A stretch of DNA of 64,000 nt, taken from the NCBI GenBank assembly GCA_963813525.1, contig CAWEZI010000005.1, forward strand, positions 248,001 through 312,000, in the 5' to 3' direction. This DNA comes from Bog-756 sp963813525 (GTDB lineage: Bacteria; Actinomycetota; Acidimicrobiia; Acidimicrobiales; RAAP-2). The stretch's first letter is position 1. Every line of letters starts with the position of its first letter. The notes beneath the pieces are model-generated. The model did no database searches, was not told where the DNA came from, and saw nothing but the letters and a program-made list of their open reading frames with translations. A program made the translations under genes and the position numbers. Positions 17,097 through 26,524 of the stretch are shown piece by piece.

Positions 17097-18548
17097 TTAC
17101 CCTCGGCTGCTTGCTCGCTCAAGGTCTTCTGCGATGGCCACGAGAAATCCTTGTCGACACGCATCAAACATGAGGGAACGAATGGCGTCTTGTGCCTGAT
17201 CGTCGAACTCCTCTGCGCTGACCCCGTAAACGGCCGCCGCGAGCGCCGTCGGATCCTCTGAGCACGCCGCGACCTCTTCGAACTCCAGGTTGTTCGAGCA
17301 AAGGCTGATCTGTGCTCCGCGTTGGTCAGCGTCCTCTTTGGCCGTCGAATATTGCAGCACTTGTTCGTGCGTACCCAATGCCAGCCGACCCGTACCGTAG
17401 CCACGTGCGAGACTCGCGAGCAGCTGAAACATATTGGGCTCCCTAGACGCCCAATCGATCGCCGTCTTGGAACGAGGCAAGAAACCGGCCTGTTCGCCGA
17501 GTGCAGCCATGACAGCAGGCTCTTCGGTGGTCAGCTTGACTAAGCGCTCAAGATGTTGGGTGACCAATCCCCACCAAATCACTCCCTGCGATTGGATCCT
17601 TGCCGCAACTTGTGGGTGGTCATCTGCAAAAGAGTTGGCAATATTGATCGCGCTTGGACGATAATCCCCGTCTTCCCCGTCTTCCCCGTCTTCCCCGTCG
17701 AAGCCACCATCGCGCAACCTCCTGAGCGCCGCAGACACTGTCAGACCTCGAACGCGTGAGGCAATGGCGTCCTCCACGTCAAAACCCTCCGCATCAAACT
17801 GCCTCGCGACGGTGGCGCTGAAGCCGGCCTCGATCCACAACTTGCTGTCATCAATGTCCATGTATGCCTTGGAAAACACCTTGGCATCATCAAGCGCAAT
17901 ACCAGACTTCCGCCATTGTTCAGCCGTAGATGGAGAGTCGTCCACTGCAACCCACCTCACGGCCTCCGATGGGTCGAATCCATGAGAGGCCCAATTGTCT
18001 CGCAGTACCTGGATCTCGTTGGGCGCAGATATATATGAGACGTCGCGCCACGCGGCGGCTTCAATGAGGCTGTATCCCGAGGCAATCCACGGGAGAGCAT
18101 CATCGGCATCAAAAGCGATACCGCTTTTGATCCACGGTCCGACGTCGGCGCTCGAATAGCCCTGTGCTACGCAGGCCTCTGCCTCGTTTGGGTAGTCGAC
18201 GAGCATCGACCAAGCGACAATCTCGTCGTAGTCCCCAACCCCGAGGTCAACCCACGACTCGGCATCCGAAATGGTCAGTCCTTTTTCATCGATCAATCGA
18301 TCGGTGATCACTTCGGCTACGTCACCAGAACCGACGTCCTGAATTGGTTGGTCCGCATGGCCAGACACAGGTCCGATGGGACCCCCTCCGAGAACTGGCG
18401 GCTCATTGCTCTCGAACTGAGAGCCATCTTCCCGGTCGCTACCGGATTCTGGAATAGGGACCGGTGGTGGGCCCTCGGAAGGTGAATGCCACAAGCCGTC
18501 GGCGTCTTGCCACCAGCCTGATGCTCTCTTGAAGGTGCGGGCGACCAT
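17097..18548 (-). CDS. Protein of tandem A-x-x-W-x-x-x-G-[FY] helical repeats with a GED linker
   Basis: A 483-residue protein from the ATG at 18548; residues 8-24 (ASGWWQDADGLWHSPSE) resemble a DUF2510-like opening. From about residue 80 to 270 short repeats of 13-15 residues follow one another: SWVDLGV, PWIKSGIAF, PWIASGY, RWVAVDD, QWRKSGI, LWIEAGF, RRLRDGGF, each preceded by an acidic A-containing stretch such as DADDA. They would make a solenoid of short helices. A linker of repeated Gly-Glu-Asp follows, coded by a 9-bp tandem repeat, and the C-terminal 190 residues are a separate helical domain (GVIWWGLVTQHLERLVKL). Partner of the CPCGCG gene. Function unknown. Confidence 0.68.
   Translation of the reverse strand: MVARTFKRASGWWQDADGLWHSPSEGPPPVPIPESGSDREDGSQFESNEPPVLGGGPIGPVSGHADQPIQDVGSGDVAEVITDRLIDEKGLTISDAESWVDLGVGDYDEIVAWSMLVDYPNEAEACVAQGYSSADVGPWIKSGIAFDADDALPWIASGYSLIEAAAWRDVSYISAPNEIQVLRDNWASHGFDPSEAVRWVAVDDSPSTAEQWRKSGIALDDAKVFSKAYMDIDDSKLWIEAGFSATVARQFDAEGFDVEDAIASRVRGLTVSAALRRLRDGGFDGEDGEDGEDGDYRPSAINIANSFADDHPQVAARIQSQGVIWWGLVTQHLERLVKLTTEEPAVMAALGEQAGFLPRSKTAIDWASREPNMFQLLASLARGYGTGRLALGTHEQVLQYSTAKEDADQRGAQISLCSNNLEFEEVAACSEDPTALAAAVYGVSAEEFDDQAQDAIRSLMFDACRQGFLVAIAEDLERASSRG
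17665..17700. repeat. 9-bp tandem repeat (CCCCGTCTT), about four copies, inside a gene
   Basis: Four near-perfect copies of a 9-bp unit encode Gly-Glu-Asp repeats on the minus strand. Because the unit is a multiple of three, copy-number changes would alter linker length without shifting the frame. Confidence 0.85.
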
Positions 18549-19537
18549 GGATGTGATATCGACCGATTGGTCCTCGCGACTTAAGGATCGTCCATACTGC
18601 CTTGTCAACGCCCGCCCGCCCCTCGCTTGACGGCGGCTCTGATTCACTCCGATCCGGGCACCGGAGGCATGGCCACCGGACACGAGCTCACCGCACACCA
18701 CTTCGCCCAGGGGAGCTGAACGCCATACCGCGGCGCTAGGTGCAGCCATGGTGTAGCTGAATCCCCAGGAACCTGAGGATTGTCCCATCCGATCCCAACG
18801 ATGGTGGCCGCCTCCAGGGGCGGGCGACTGCCGGCAGCACCTGTCTTCGGGATGAATCGATCCAGGCCCACAAACTGGCCTACAACTCGGGATCCAACTG
18901 ATTCCGGTTGCTTCCCCTGCAATGACGGTGACTAGTAATCTCGTGAGGGTCGGAGCATTCCGCCATTTCGCTTGCTGCGTCCGGCGAAGGGCTGGCCCCG
19001 GCCGCCGGCTCGCCTAAGCCTCGAGGATCTGCCCTCGCCGCTGGCGCCACGGACGAGGGCCTGGCTGTGCGGATCGTCAGGGTCTTCCGATGCCGCCACC
19101 GAAGTCCTGGCCGGCACGAGAATACCGGAGCAACGAATGCGTGTGGAGCGATTCGGTTCGACAGGCTAGCGAGACGCGCTGACATGCTGAGCCTTCTGTC
19201 GAAACAGTCGGGCGCGGCGCTGGAGTGGGGAAGGTATCGGGGAAACCAGCCGTAGGGAGCAGGCGCGAGATCCAGGTGGGGTGCGGGTGATGGACCCGCG
19301 CAGCGGTCGCGCTGTCGCCAAATGAACAATGGACGACGCATGTGGAGTTCAACTCAGCGGACACCTTTCTGTGTGCCTGCTTCACGTCCTCCTCGACATC
19401 GACAACCTCGCTCAGGAGCTCATTTAGAGCAGCAATGGAGTCGCGTGGCGGAGTGGTCAAAGCAGGGGACCTCCCGATCTAGAGGCCGTAGTGTGCCGCT
19501 CTGGTTCTCGCCGGTCATCGGCCCGGCTGGTTTGGGC
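18549..19537. other. 989-bp gene-poor stretch
   Basis: No credible gene is seen on either strand; the open frames are Arg/Pro/Ser-rich and lack start signals. It contains the left copy of a 62-bp direct repeat (18854-18915). Near 19440-19470 a TGGCGGAGTGGTCAAAGC segment recalls a tRNA D-arm, but no full tRNA can be folded. Confidence 0.6.
18854..18915 (+). repeat. 62-bp direct repeat, left copy (pair at 55323-55384)
   Basis: The two copies differ at only three of 62 positions, and weaker similarity extends about 30 bp upstream. Each copy contains an internal tandem of CTGGCCTACAA. A shorter relative with the same tandem layout lies at 52901-52927. The two long copies are in the same orientation 36.5 kb apart and could be attachment sites of an integrated element or the edges of a duplication. 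Confidence 0.85.
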
Positions 19538-19819
19538 TCAGCGTTCCTCGATGGTCCGCTTGAAAGTCAGGGCGCCATCCCTCGGCCATCCGACGGGCAG
19601 AAAACCGGTGATTGGTGCGGCGTTCGGCATTGGATCCCACTTCCGACCCTCTGCGTCCTCAAGTTGCACTATCAAGCGAGGATCGTCGCTCTCCTGACAG
19701 AGCTGCCACCTCAAAACGACAGTCATCTCAATTTCCTGAGGGCCTCCGTCCATGCGGGAGAGCCTAATGCAGTAGCCCTCAGGATTCCGCCGACGGTTCA
19801 ACCACATCTCCGGTGCCAA
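19538..19819 (-). CDS. Small hypothetical protein, 93 residues
   Basis: Opens with ATG at 19819 and has a plausible protein-like make-up: a basic start (MWLNRRRNPEGYCIR), then IEMTVVLRWQLCQESDDPR and LIVQLEDAEGRKWDPMP, which would suit a small beta-rich domain. It lies just upstream of and divergent from the adenylate-kinase-like gene. No family is recognised. The opposite strand also has an open frame here, but its composition is poorer. Confidence 0.4.
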   Translation of the reverse strand: MAPEMWLNRRRNPEGYCIRLSRMDGGPQEIEMTVVLRWQLCQESDDPRLIVQLEDAEGRKWDPMPNAAPITGFLPVGWPRDGALTFKRTIEER

Positions 19820-19832
19820 TAGTCTTGCGAGA

Positions 19833-20408
19833 GTGCGGCTCTTGTTGGTGGCTCTTCCGGGTGCTGGAAAGGGAACACAGGCGGCGAAGTTGGCTGTTCA
19901 CTACGGAATCGCACACCTATCGAGCGGGGCATTGTTACGTACTGAGGTTACCAAAGGCACGAGGATCGGGAGGGTGGCAGCCGCCTATTTGAAGCGGGGC
20001 GATCTTGTACCGGACGAACTTGTCTTCGAGATGTTGGCTACGCCGGTTCTCGAGGCGACTAGCAACGGTGGCTACGTGCTCGATGGTTTCCCGAGGACGT
20101 TACGCCAGACAGAGGTGGCATACTCCGTCGCGCAGGAGGTCAAAGACGTCGAGCTTCAGGCCGTCGTCTATCTCAGAGTCGGTTATGACGAGCTGCTTAA
20201 GCGGCTTCAGGCTCGCGCGGACCAAGGGGGACGTACAGACGACGATGAGATCACGATCATCCACCGGTTCGAAGTGTTCGAGAATCAGACGGAGCCCCTC
20301 GTTGACTTTTACGCCCGCCGCGGGATACTGCTTGAGATCAATGGCGAGCAGCCTGTTGAGGACGTGTTCAGGGGCATCACAAGCGCGGTAGATAGCCTCC
20401 ACGCCTGA
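19833..20408 (+). CDS. Adenylate-kinase-like nucleoside monophosphate kinase, short form
   Basis: A 191-residue protein from a GTG at 19833. It follows the adenylate kinase plan: P-loop region LPGAGKGTQAAKL, AMP-binding stretch LSSGALLRTEV, then VLDGFPRTLRQ, and a short LID (RADQGGRTDDDEIT) without the zinc cysteines. The first Gly of the usual GxxGxGKGT loop is replaced (VALPGAGKGT), so the loop is atypical though the lysine and following GT are intact. The length suits the short-LID type. It is isolated from secY or ribosomal genes, unlike chromosomal adk, so it is probably an accessory copy. Activity is uncertain. Confidence 0.82.
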   Translation: MRLLLVALPGAGKGTQAAKLAVHYGIAHLSSGALLRTEVTKGTRIGRVAAAYLKRGDLVPDELVFEMLATPVLEATSNGGYVLDGFPRTLRQTEVAYSVAQEVKDVELQAVVYLRVGYDELLKRLQARADQGGRTDDDEITIIHRFEVFENQTEPLVDFYARRGILLEINGEQPVEDVFRGITSAVDSLHA

Positions 20409-20900
20409 TAGCCGCATCTCGGAGCCATGGGGTACAGGATCATCAAGCTGCAAACCTGCTTATCCTGCTCATCGATTCGGAGGACAAGCATTCGGGAGAT
20501 TCTCAACTGACGCTCCTCGCTTAGCTCTCACAGTGAAGGGATCGGTGTAAACCACCCGCATTCACCGAGATGGGTAGGGCCGCCCGCTGTTCGTGGAGTG
20601 GGAGTCGGGGATCGCTGAGAGCGCATAGGGCGAGCCATCTCTAGATAGTTTGCACCGGGTGTGTTTGGCGATGTCGCCAATGACCCTCAGGCTTTTCAGG
20701 TTGGACAAGCACCAGTTTCGACCTACCGGCTGTACCAGCGCAATCGCTCAAAGGCCCATTTCAAAGCAAGAAACTACAGCTCGACGGTCGTTATCGCAGG
20801 AGCGCCCTGCTTCACCCTGTTAGGCACTCGTGTGGGGCGCGAATCTTCAGTATCCAAGTATTGGAGGCAGTCCTATTCAGCATTCAAGGAGTTCAACATC
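20409..20900. other. 492-bp stretch without a recognisable gene
   Basis: It lies between the adenylate-kinase-like gene and the convergent LAL regulator. A rightward open frame from 20661 runs antisense into the regulator gene and has poor composition, so I do not call it. No clear terminator hairpin with a T-run was found. Confidence 0.55.
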
Positions 20901-23732
20901 CTAGTGGCTAAGATCCTCGATCGCTGTGGCGAGATCTCGTCGAGAGCCAACACCCAGCTTCTGGAAGACCTTCCTGAGATGATATTCAACAGTATGGGGA
21001 CTGATGAACAATTGGGACGCAATCTCCCGGCTTGTCAGCCGCGTTGCGGCCAAGCGCGCGATCTGCAGTTCTCGTGACGTAAGGTCCGTTGGTCTGGCGT
21101 TGTTGCGTCTCTTCGTGCGCTCGCCGATCGCTTGGAGCTCAATCCGAGTCCGTTCGGCGAAAGCTTTGGCGCCCATAGCCTCAAAGATCTCGTACGCAGC
21201 GCGCAACTCGGTTCGCGCCTCGGCCCGGCGCTTCTCGCGGCGTAGCCACTCCCCGTAAAGAAGGTGTGACCGCCCCGTGAGTGTGAGCCATTGCATGTGC
21301 TCGAACCGTGTGATGGCTTCTTGAAATGAGGAGGCGATCTGGCCGCTGTCCTCGCTCATTTGTGCGCGGCAGAGCGATTGGATGCCGAGCGCCCAAGGCG
21401 TCTGAACTACAGCGGCAATTTCTTCCACGTCGCGGAATGCTCTCTTGGCGGCCATCTTGTCGCCGCACCTCACAGCCGCTTCAACCACTAGTGGAAGTGC
21501 CCAACACGACCAGGTTGGGCTTTTTGGAGCGTGTAGTGCCTCGGCCGCGCTAAGCGCTTCCGGATAGTTGCCCAGTCCGAGCTCCAGCGTGGCTGATGCG
21601 AGATGAGCGGTCAGAAGCAACGATCCAGCCCCAATTTCAGTGCCTAGCTCCAAGAGTTCGCCAATCTTGGCTCGGGCAACCGTCTCATCGCCCCGCCATG
21701 CGTCCAGCTCGACGTCCAGAAGGGCAGCAACAGCGGTCCCCCTGATGTCGACGAATTCTGCAAAGCGCGCACTTGCGGCCGAGAACTTGCCCTCCCACGT
21801 CTCCCTCATACCCGACGTCAACAAGGCGTGTCGAAGAGCAAGAAGCGCACCCTGTTGCCTGGCAATACCCTCGAGTCGCTCGGTAGTCGAGCGAGATGCC
21901 CTTGCGTCCCAGAGTTCGTTGGCGATGAACGCTGCGACGTCAAACCACTCGATCACCTCATCGGCTGACATCTCATCGAAGTGAGATAGCGCTCTGCGAA
22001 GCGCCGGAACGGCGTCCGCAAACTCACACGCAGACGCAGACGCGATACCCCTAAGGAGAATGTCGACAGTCGAGTCGTCTTCCGCCTCACGAAGTGAGGC
22101 CAGGGCTGCCTCTCCAAGCTCACGTCCCGTCGTATCCTCGGCGAGATGAAGGACGGAACGGTGGGCGAGCAGCGCGGTAAGAAATGCTCGGTGGCTCAGC
22201 TTCGTGTCGAAGGGCCCAAACGCTTCAGCTGCCCGCTGCAAAAGAGCGGGACTCTGAGAAGATTTTCCAGCGTGTACTCGAATCATCCCGTCCAGAAGCT
22301 GAGCATGCGCCAGATCGACCCGGTTGAGCTCGCCTCCGCGGGCGCCATTGAGCAGGCTCTCGGCGAGCGATGGGTTACTGGCGTGGTACGCAGCGTAAGC
22401 AGCCAAGAGGAGACGTCGCGAGCGTCGTCGTAGTTCAGGCGTCAGATCTGCCGATCGCATCAGGAGTGTTGTTTCTGCCAAGAAACCACCCCGTCCTCGT
22501 GCTTGAGCGGCCGACTCCTCGAGGGCAAGAGCAACGTCTTCATTCGGGCCGAGAGAGGCCAATGCTCGGTGCATCGCCCAACGCTCTCCATCGGAGGTCT
22601 GATTTGTAGCGGTGGCCAGGGCCTGGTGCACTTCCCTGCGGCAAACCAACGAGGCACCGGAATAGACCGCAGATCGAACCAAAGGATGCGAGAACTCGAT
22701 CCGAGGATGCGTTCGCATGAGCTGACTGGTTTCGGCCGGCTCGAGTGAGGTGAGCGAGATTCCCAGGTTCTTCGCGGCAGTGCCAATTGTCACCGGATCC
22801 CCAGATGGTTCCGCCGCTACCAGCAGCATGGCCGTCCGAGTCTCGCGAGGAAGAGCCTCCACCTGCCGTCCGAATCGAGCCTCTATCAACTGTCCCGTGG
22901 GAAGAGGGTCCGGGAGGGGAGACAGCCCCGCTAGCTGGGAAGGGCTGAGTTCTTCAAGGAAGCCCCGTAGGGCCAGCGGGTTCCCCTTGGCCGTCACGAC
23001 GAGCTCCGTGGCAACCCTGCCGTGAACCGGAGTCTTAGCAAGCGATAAGAGAAGTTCACGAGCTGATGCTTCCTCCAAACCTCTCAGATGGAGCTCTCGC
23101 CATCCTTGATAGGTAAGAGGATCCGGTAACGTCTCGCGCACGGCGCAGACGAGAGACATTCGGTCCCCGAGCAACCGTCGTCCCACGCACGCCAATGCGA
23201 GCACGGAGTCGGGATCGAGCCAGTGGGCATCATCCACGACGACGAGCAACGGCGAGGTTCTCTCGATGTCTCCCAACAAGGTCAATGCCGCCAGGGCGAC
23301 GAGGAAGCGATCGGGCGGCCCGGATGCACTGATCCCGAACGCGGACTCAAGCGCTTCCCGTTGGGGGAGTGGCAGGTGGCCGATCCGATCGATGAAGGGA
23401 AGGACGATGCGGTGCAATGCTGCGTAACCGAGCTGTACCTCGGATTCCACGCCATCAACACGGACCAGCTCAAAGTCATCTGCCAAAGAGATCATCTCAT
23501 TGAGCAAGCCGGTCTTTCCGATACCGGCTTCGCCCCGAATGACCAGCGCCGCGCTGCCTCCGGCTCGCACCTGACCGATCACTCGTGCCAGTACCTCGAT
23601 CTCGGCTCCCCTGCCTAGGAGCATCGTTCCGTCCCAACCCGGCTCGGCAGACTCGCCGGGGTCCGTAGGGGGATGCTCTGACGCTCGGGTGTGCCAGTCC
23701 TCGCTTGATGGCTCGGCAGTAGCCAATCCCAC
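20901..23732 (-). CDS. LAL-type (large ATP-binding) LuxR family transcriptional regulator
   Basis: A 943-residue regulator. The start at 23732 is the longest; an in-frame ATG at 23624 (MLLGRGAEIEVL) is also possible. The N-terminal AAA/STAND module has Walker A GEAGIGKT at residues 67-74 and Walker B LLVVVDDAHWLD near 180. A long helical TPR-like middle follows. The C-terminal 65 residues are a LuxR HTH: LTSRELQIARLAA, then TSREIASQLFISPHTVEYHL and KLGVGSRRDL. Such proteins bind ATP and an inducer, then activate transcription. It is divergent from the PucR-type gene across a 145-bp gap, which suggests joint control of that promoter region and possibly of the monooxygenase operon. Confidence 0.9.
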   Translation of the reverse strand: MGLATAEPSSEDWHTRASEHPPTDPGESAEPGWDGTMLLGRGAEIEVLARVIGQVRAGGSAALVIRGEAGIGKTGLLNEMISLADDFELVRVDGVESEVQLGYAALHRIVLPFIDRIGHLPLPQREALESAFGISASGPPDRFLVALAALTLLGDIERTSPLLVVVDDAHWLDPDSVLALACVGRRLLGDRMSLVCAVRETLPDPLTYQGWRELHLRGLEEASARELLLSLAKTPVHGRVATELVVTAKGNPLALRGFLEELSPSQLAGLSPLPDPLPTGQLIEARFGRQVEALPRETRTAMLLVAAEPSGDPVTIGTAAKNLGISLTSLEPAETSQLMRTHPRIEFSHPLVRSAVYSGASLVCRREVHQALATATNQTSDGERWAMHRALASLGPNEDVALALEESAAQARGRGGFLAETTLLMRSADLTPELRRRSRRLLLAAYAAYHASNPSLAESLLNGARGGELNRVDLAHAQLLDGMIRVHAGKSSQSPALLQRAAEAFGPFDTKLSHRAFLTALLAHRSVLHLAEDTTGRELGEAALASLREAEDDSTVDILLRGIASASACEFADAVPALRRALSHFDEMSADEVIEWFDVAAFIANELWDARASRSTTERLEGIARQQGALLALRHALLTSGMRETWEGKFSAASARFAEFVDIRGTAVAALLDVELDAWRGDETVARAKIGELLELGTEIGAGSLLLTAHLASATLELGLGNYPEALSAAEALHAPKSPTWSCWALPLVVEAAVRCGDKMAAKRAFRDVEEIAAVVQTPWALGIQSLCRAQMSEDSGQIASSFQEAITRFEHMQWLTLTGRSHLLYGEWLRREKRRAEARTELRAAYEIFEAMGAKAFAERTRIELQAIGERTKRRNNARPTDLTSRELQIARLAATRLTSREIASQLFISPHTVEYHLRKVFQKLGVGSRRDLATAIEDLSH

Positions 23733-23877
23733 GGTTTCTCCTGGTGGTCAGATGAGGGCGCTTGTTCCAACGACTTCAGCTTGAGCCGAGCCACCAGGTT
23801 CCCGCTATGGCCATTTATGCCAAATTCTCATAGAATTGTTGTGGATTTGGTACAAGGTCGGTAGGGGCCTCCGCGTG

Positions 23878-25602
23878 ATGGCGGAAGGACAAAGGAAGGG
23901 GGCGATCCGCACGGAACATCACCAGGGGCCTTCTCCGACCACCCAGGTAGCGCCGGACGCATCGGCTTTACGCGATCAGCTCACCAAACTCCAAGGCCTT
24001 ATCGCGTTGTCGATGGTCATGACCGAAAGAGCGGACGCAGGCCAGATAACCCAGCTGGCTTCGTCGGTGGTGTCATCGCTGGCGCCGGTGCGATGCGACG
24101 GGGTATTCGTTGCGGATCGGGGATGGTTACAAATGGCTGGACCGTGCCTTCGGCGAGCGGTCAGAACAGCCGTTGAGAGGCAGCTCGGAGACCTGCACGG
24201 ACTGGGCGGGACCATCCAGGTCGATGGCGAACGCTGGGCGTGGGCTCTCCCAATGCGCAGTCTCGAGGGTGCCTTCGGACACGTTGTCATCGCTGGAGAA
24301 GGGCCAATCCAAGACAGTGAGCAATTCCTGCTCCAGGTCCTCGCTCAGCAGCTCGGGATCGCCGTCGCGAACGCGGATATCCACGCACGTGAGCATGCGA
24401 CCGCGGAGGAGCTTGGGATCGTCAATATTCGACTTGAGCGCAGTCTTGCCATCCACAGCCGGCTAACCGAGGCGGCGGTGGAAGGGCGGGGAATGGGCGG
24501 AATTGCCGAAATCGTGCATGAGCTCACCGACTACCCGGTTGTTATCGAAGATTCGCGCGGCAGCCTGTTAGCGTCGGCGGGTCCGTGGCCGCCTGGTCCC
24601 GAGGAGCAGGGGCGCGACCGGGCCCAGGAGCTCGCTGAGCTGAAGGGCAACCATCCCGCACCGGTCCGGCTCGGAAACCGGCTCGCAGCAGTGTCCGGCC
24701 AATCCGGGGAGCCAGTCGTGGTACTCGCCCTTTTTGATCCCGGCGGCACAGCTGGCGAGGAAGACCGAATCGCGCTTGAGCACGGCACGACCGTGCTTGC
24801 CCTCGAACTGTCGAGGCTCCAGAGCGTCCTGGAGGCCGAGACCCGCCTCGGGCGCGACCTGCTCGAGGAACTGCTTGCTGGCACTGATGACGAGCGGGCT
24901 CGGATCCGTACCCAGATCCTCGGGTATGACCTCGGCCTGCAACAGCGGGTAGCGGTGGTGGATTATCCGACCGCCGTTCCTGACGAGCGGCTATTCCATG
25001 CCGTCCGCCGTGCCGCCCAGAACCTCGGAGCACGTCCACTGCTTGGCTCCCGACGTGGCACCGTGGTCGTTTTGGCGGAGACCTCCCTGTCATGGCATTC
25101 GCTTCGGGTCGAGGCGAACGCCGAGTTGGGGCGGATGGATTGCCACATCGGCGTTGGCGGAGTCTGCGACCATGCGACGGACGTCCCACGCTCATACCGG
25201 GAGGCCCAGCTTGCGCTCCGACTCATGTCATACGGCGACCGCGAGGCGGCAGTTACCTTGTTCGACGATCTCGGTGTATTTCAAATCCTGGCCGAGGCCC
25301 AGGACCCCAACACTGTCCAGAGATTCGTGCGGAACTGGCTCGGAACTCTTCTTGACTATGACGCAAGCCGGAGCGCGGAGCTTGTCCAGACCTTGAGCAC
25401 GTACCTCGAATCGGGTGGGAACTACGCACACTCGGCTCGAGTCCTCAACGTCCACCGCAATACGCTGCGCTATCGGCTGAAGCGTATTGGCGAGATTTCC
25501 GGACACGACCTTGCCGAACCCGACGTTCAGTTCAACCTCCAGCTTGCCGCTCGCGCTTGGCGTACATTGGCCGCCACCGACACCGTCGAGGAATCGCAGT
25601 AG
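23878..25602 (+). CDS. PucR/CdaR-family transcriptional regulator with GAF-like N-terminus
   Basis: About 574 residues from the ATG at 23878; a TTG at 23836 would add 14 residues. The N-terminal third reads as a GAF-like sensor (LIALSMVMTERADAGQITQL through FLLQVLAQQLGIAVANAD). A middle GGDEF-like CdaR region follows (RVAVVDYPTAVPDERLFHAV to HIGVGGVCDHATDVPRSY). The C-terminus is a clear PucR HTH: TYLESGGNYAHSARVLNVH, then RNTLRYRLKRIGEISG. The family controls catabolic operons in Actinomycetota. It lies upstream of the MEDS and monooxygenase genes in the same direction, making it a candidate regulator of them. Confidence 0.88.
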   Translation: MAEGQRKGAIRTEHHQGPSPTTQVAPDASALRDQLTKLQGLIALSMVMTERADAGQITQLASSVVSSLAPVRCDGVFVADRGWLQMAGPCLRRAVRTAVERQLGDLHGLGGTIQVDGERWAWALPMRSLEGAFGHVVIAGEGPIQDSEQFLLQVLAQQLGIAVANADIHAREHATAEELGIVNIRLERSLAIHSRLTEAAVEGRGMGGIAEIVHELTDYPVVIEDSRGSLLASAGPWPPGPEEQGRDRAQELAELKGNHPAPVRLGNRLAAVSGQSGEPVVVLALFDPGGTAGEEDRIALEHGTTVLALELSRLQSVLEAETRLGRDLLEELLAGTDDERARIRTQILGYDLGLQQRVAVVDYPTAVPDERLFHAVRRAAQNLGARPLLGSRRGTVVVLAETSLSWHSLRVEANAELGRMDCHIGVGGVCDHATDVPRSYREAQLALRLMSYGDREAAVTLFDDLGVFQILAEAQDPNTVQRFVRNWLGTLLDYDASRSAELVQTLSTYLESGGNYAHSARVLNVHRNTLRYRLKRIGEISGHDLAEPDVQFNLQLAARAWRTLAATDTVEESQ

Positions 25603-25864
25603 GCGACGGATCAGCCGCTCTTGGTCACTCCAGCACGTTAGGGACGTGGGAGAGGGGCCCTCTATCCGGCGACCGAACCTCAGTTCTCGCTAGTCAGCTC
25701 CTCAGCCCCCGACTGTCCTGAAGCCCGTGAGGGGCGACCGACGATGGCGGGGTTCCTATTGCGCTGCGTCACTATAGCGTAAAGCCCCAGGTTAGAGACC
25801 ATTTTAATCTTTCGGAACACGGGTGTACGCTTTTCGTGCGTACCCGATTGGCGAGAGGGGAAGC

Positions 25865-26524
25865 ATGCCTCAATCAGTCGACCTGGGGTTCAGCGGCCTT
25901 GAGGCCCGGCCGGGGACCCATATCTGCGGAATCTACGCCGGACAGCGTCAGCACGACGAGATCGTACTTCCTTTCTTAGAGACGGGATTGCGGGCCGGGG
26001 ACAAATGCATCTGCATCGTCGACTCCATCGAGACGACGGAGATCCTGACCAAGCTTGACCCCGATTTGGACCCTCGTCAGCGGGCCGACGTAAATCAACT
26101 CGTCGTCATGCGCTCCTCACATGTCTTCTGCCGATCCGGCAAGTTCTCCGCCAACGAGACAATCGGCCTCTGGAAGACCGCTATCTCCGAAGCCATGTAC
26201 GACAGTCGATTTGAGATGGTACGCGCCGTCAACACGTGGTCGCAGCAAGACGTCGTCATCGACCCCGAAGAGCACCTTTTGCTTGAGTCCGAAATGAACC
26301 GGATTATGCCCCTTTACAGGCAAGTGATGTTGTGTCTTTACGACCTGGATCAGTTCGGCGGCTCACTCATTTTTGACCTGCTCAGGACCCATTCAACGCT
26401 GCTCTTGGGCGGGCTGTTCTTGGAAAGCCCCTACTACAAGACGCCCGACGAAGTTATGGCAGAGACCGTGGCAAGCCCAGCCAGCCCTGCCCTCCAGGGG
26501 GTGATTCTCGGTGCCGAGCCGTGA
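25865..26524 (+). CDS. MEDS-domain sensory protein
   Basis: A 219-residue protein; the ATG at 25865 has a strong ribosome-binding site (GAGAGGGGAAGC). It fits the MEDS (methanogen/methylotroph DcmR sensory) domain: GTHICGIYAGQRQHDEIVLP, then FLETGLRAGDKCICIVDS, and later VNTWSQQDVVIDPEEHLLLE and MLCLYDLDQFGGSLIFDLL. MEDS domains sense small organic compounds or redox state, as in the dichloromethane repressor DcmR; here no DNA-binding domain is fused, so it may act through a partner. It overlaps the monooxygenase alpha gene by 14 bp, so it is the first gene of that operon. Confidence 0.85.
   Translation: MPQSVDLGFSGLEARPGTHICGIYAGQRQHDEIVLPFLETGLRAGDKCICIVDSIETTEILTKLDPDLDPRQRADVNQLVVMRSSHVFCRSGKFSANETIGLWKTAISEAMYDSRFEMVRAVNTWSQQDVVIDPEEHLLLESEMNRIMPLYRQVMLCLYDLDQFGGSLIFDLLRTHSTLLLGGLFLESPYYKTPDEVMAETVASPASPALQGVILGAEP

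Noticed and set aside
18644..18922. Minus-strand frame sharing SRVVGQFVG with the frame at 55215-55643
   Set aside because: The shared peptide is explained by the 62-bp DNA repeat; neither frame has a credible start.
19430..19530. tRNA-like segment (TGGCGGAGTGGTCAAAGC and a weak T-arm)
   Set aside because: The anticodon stem and acceptor stem cannot be paired and the T-stem has mismatches; it may be a relic but is not supported as a tRNA.
20661..21077. Rightward open frame of 138 codons
   Set aside because: About half of it is antisense to the LAL regulator's 3' end and the composition is poor.
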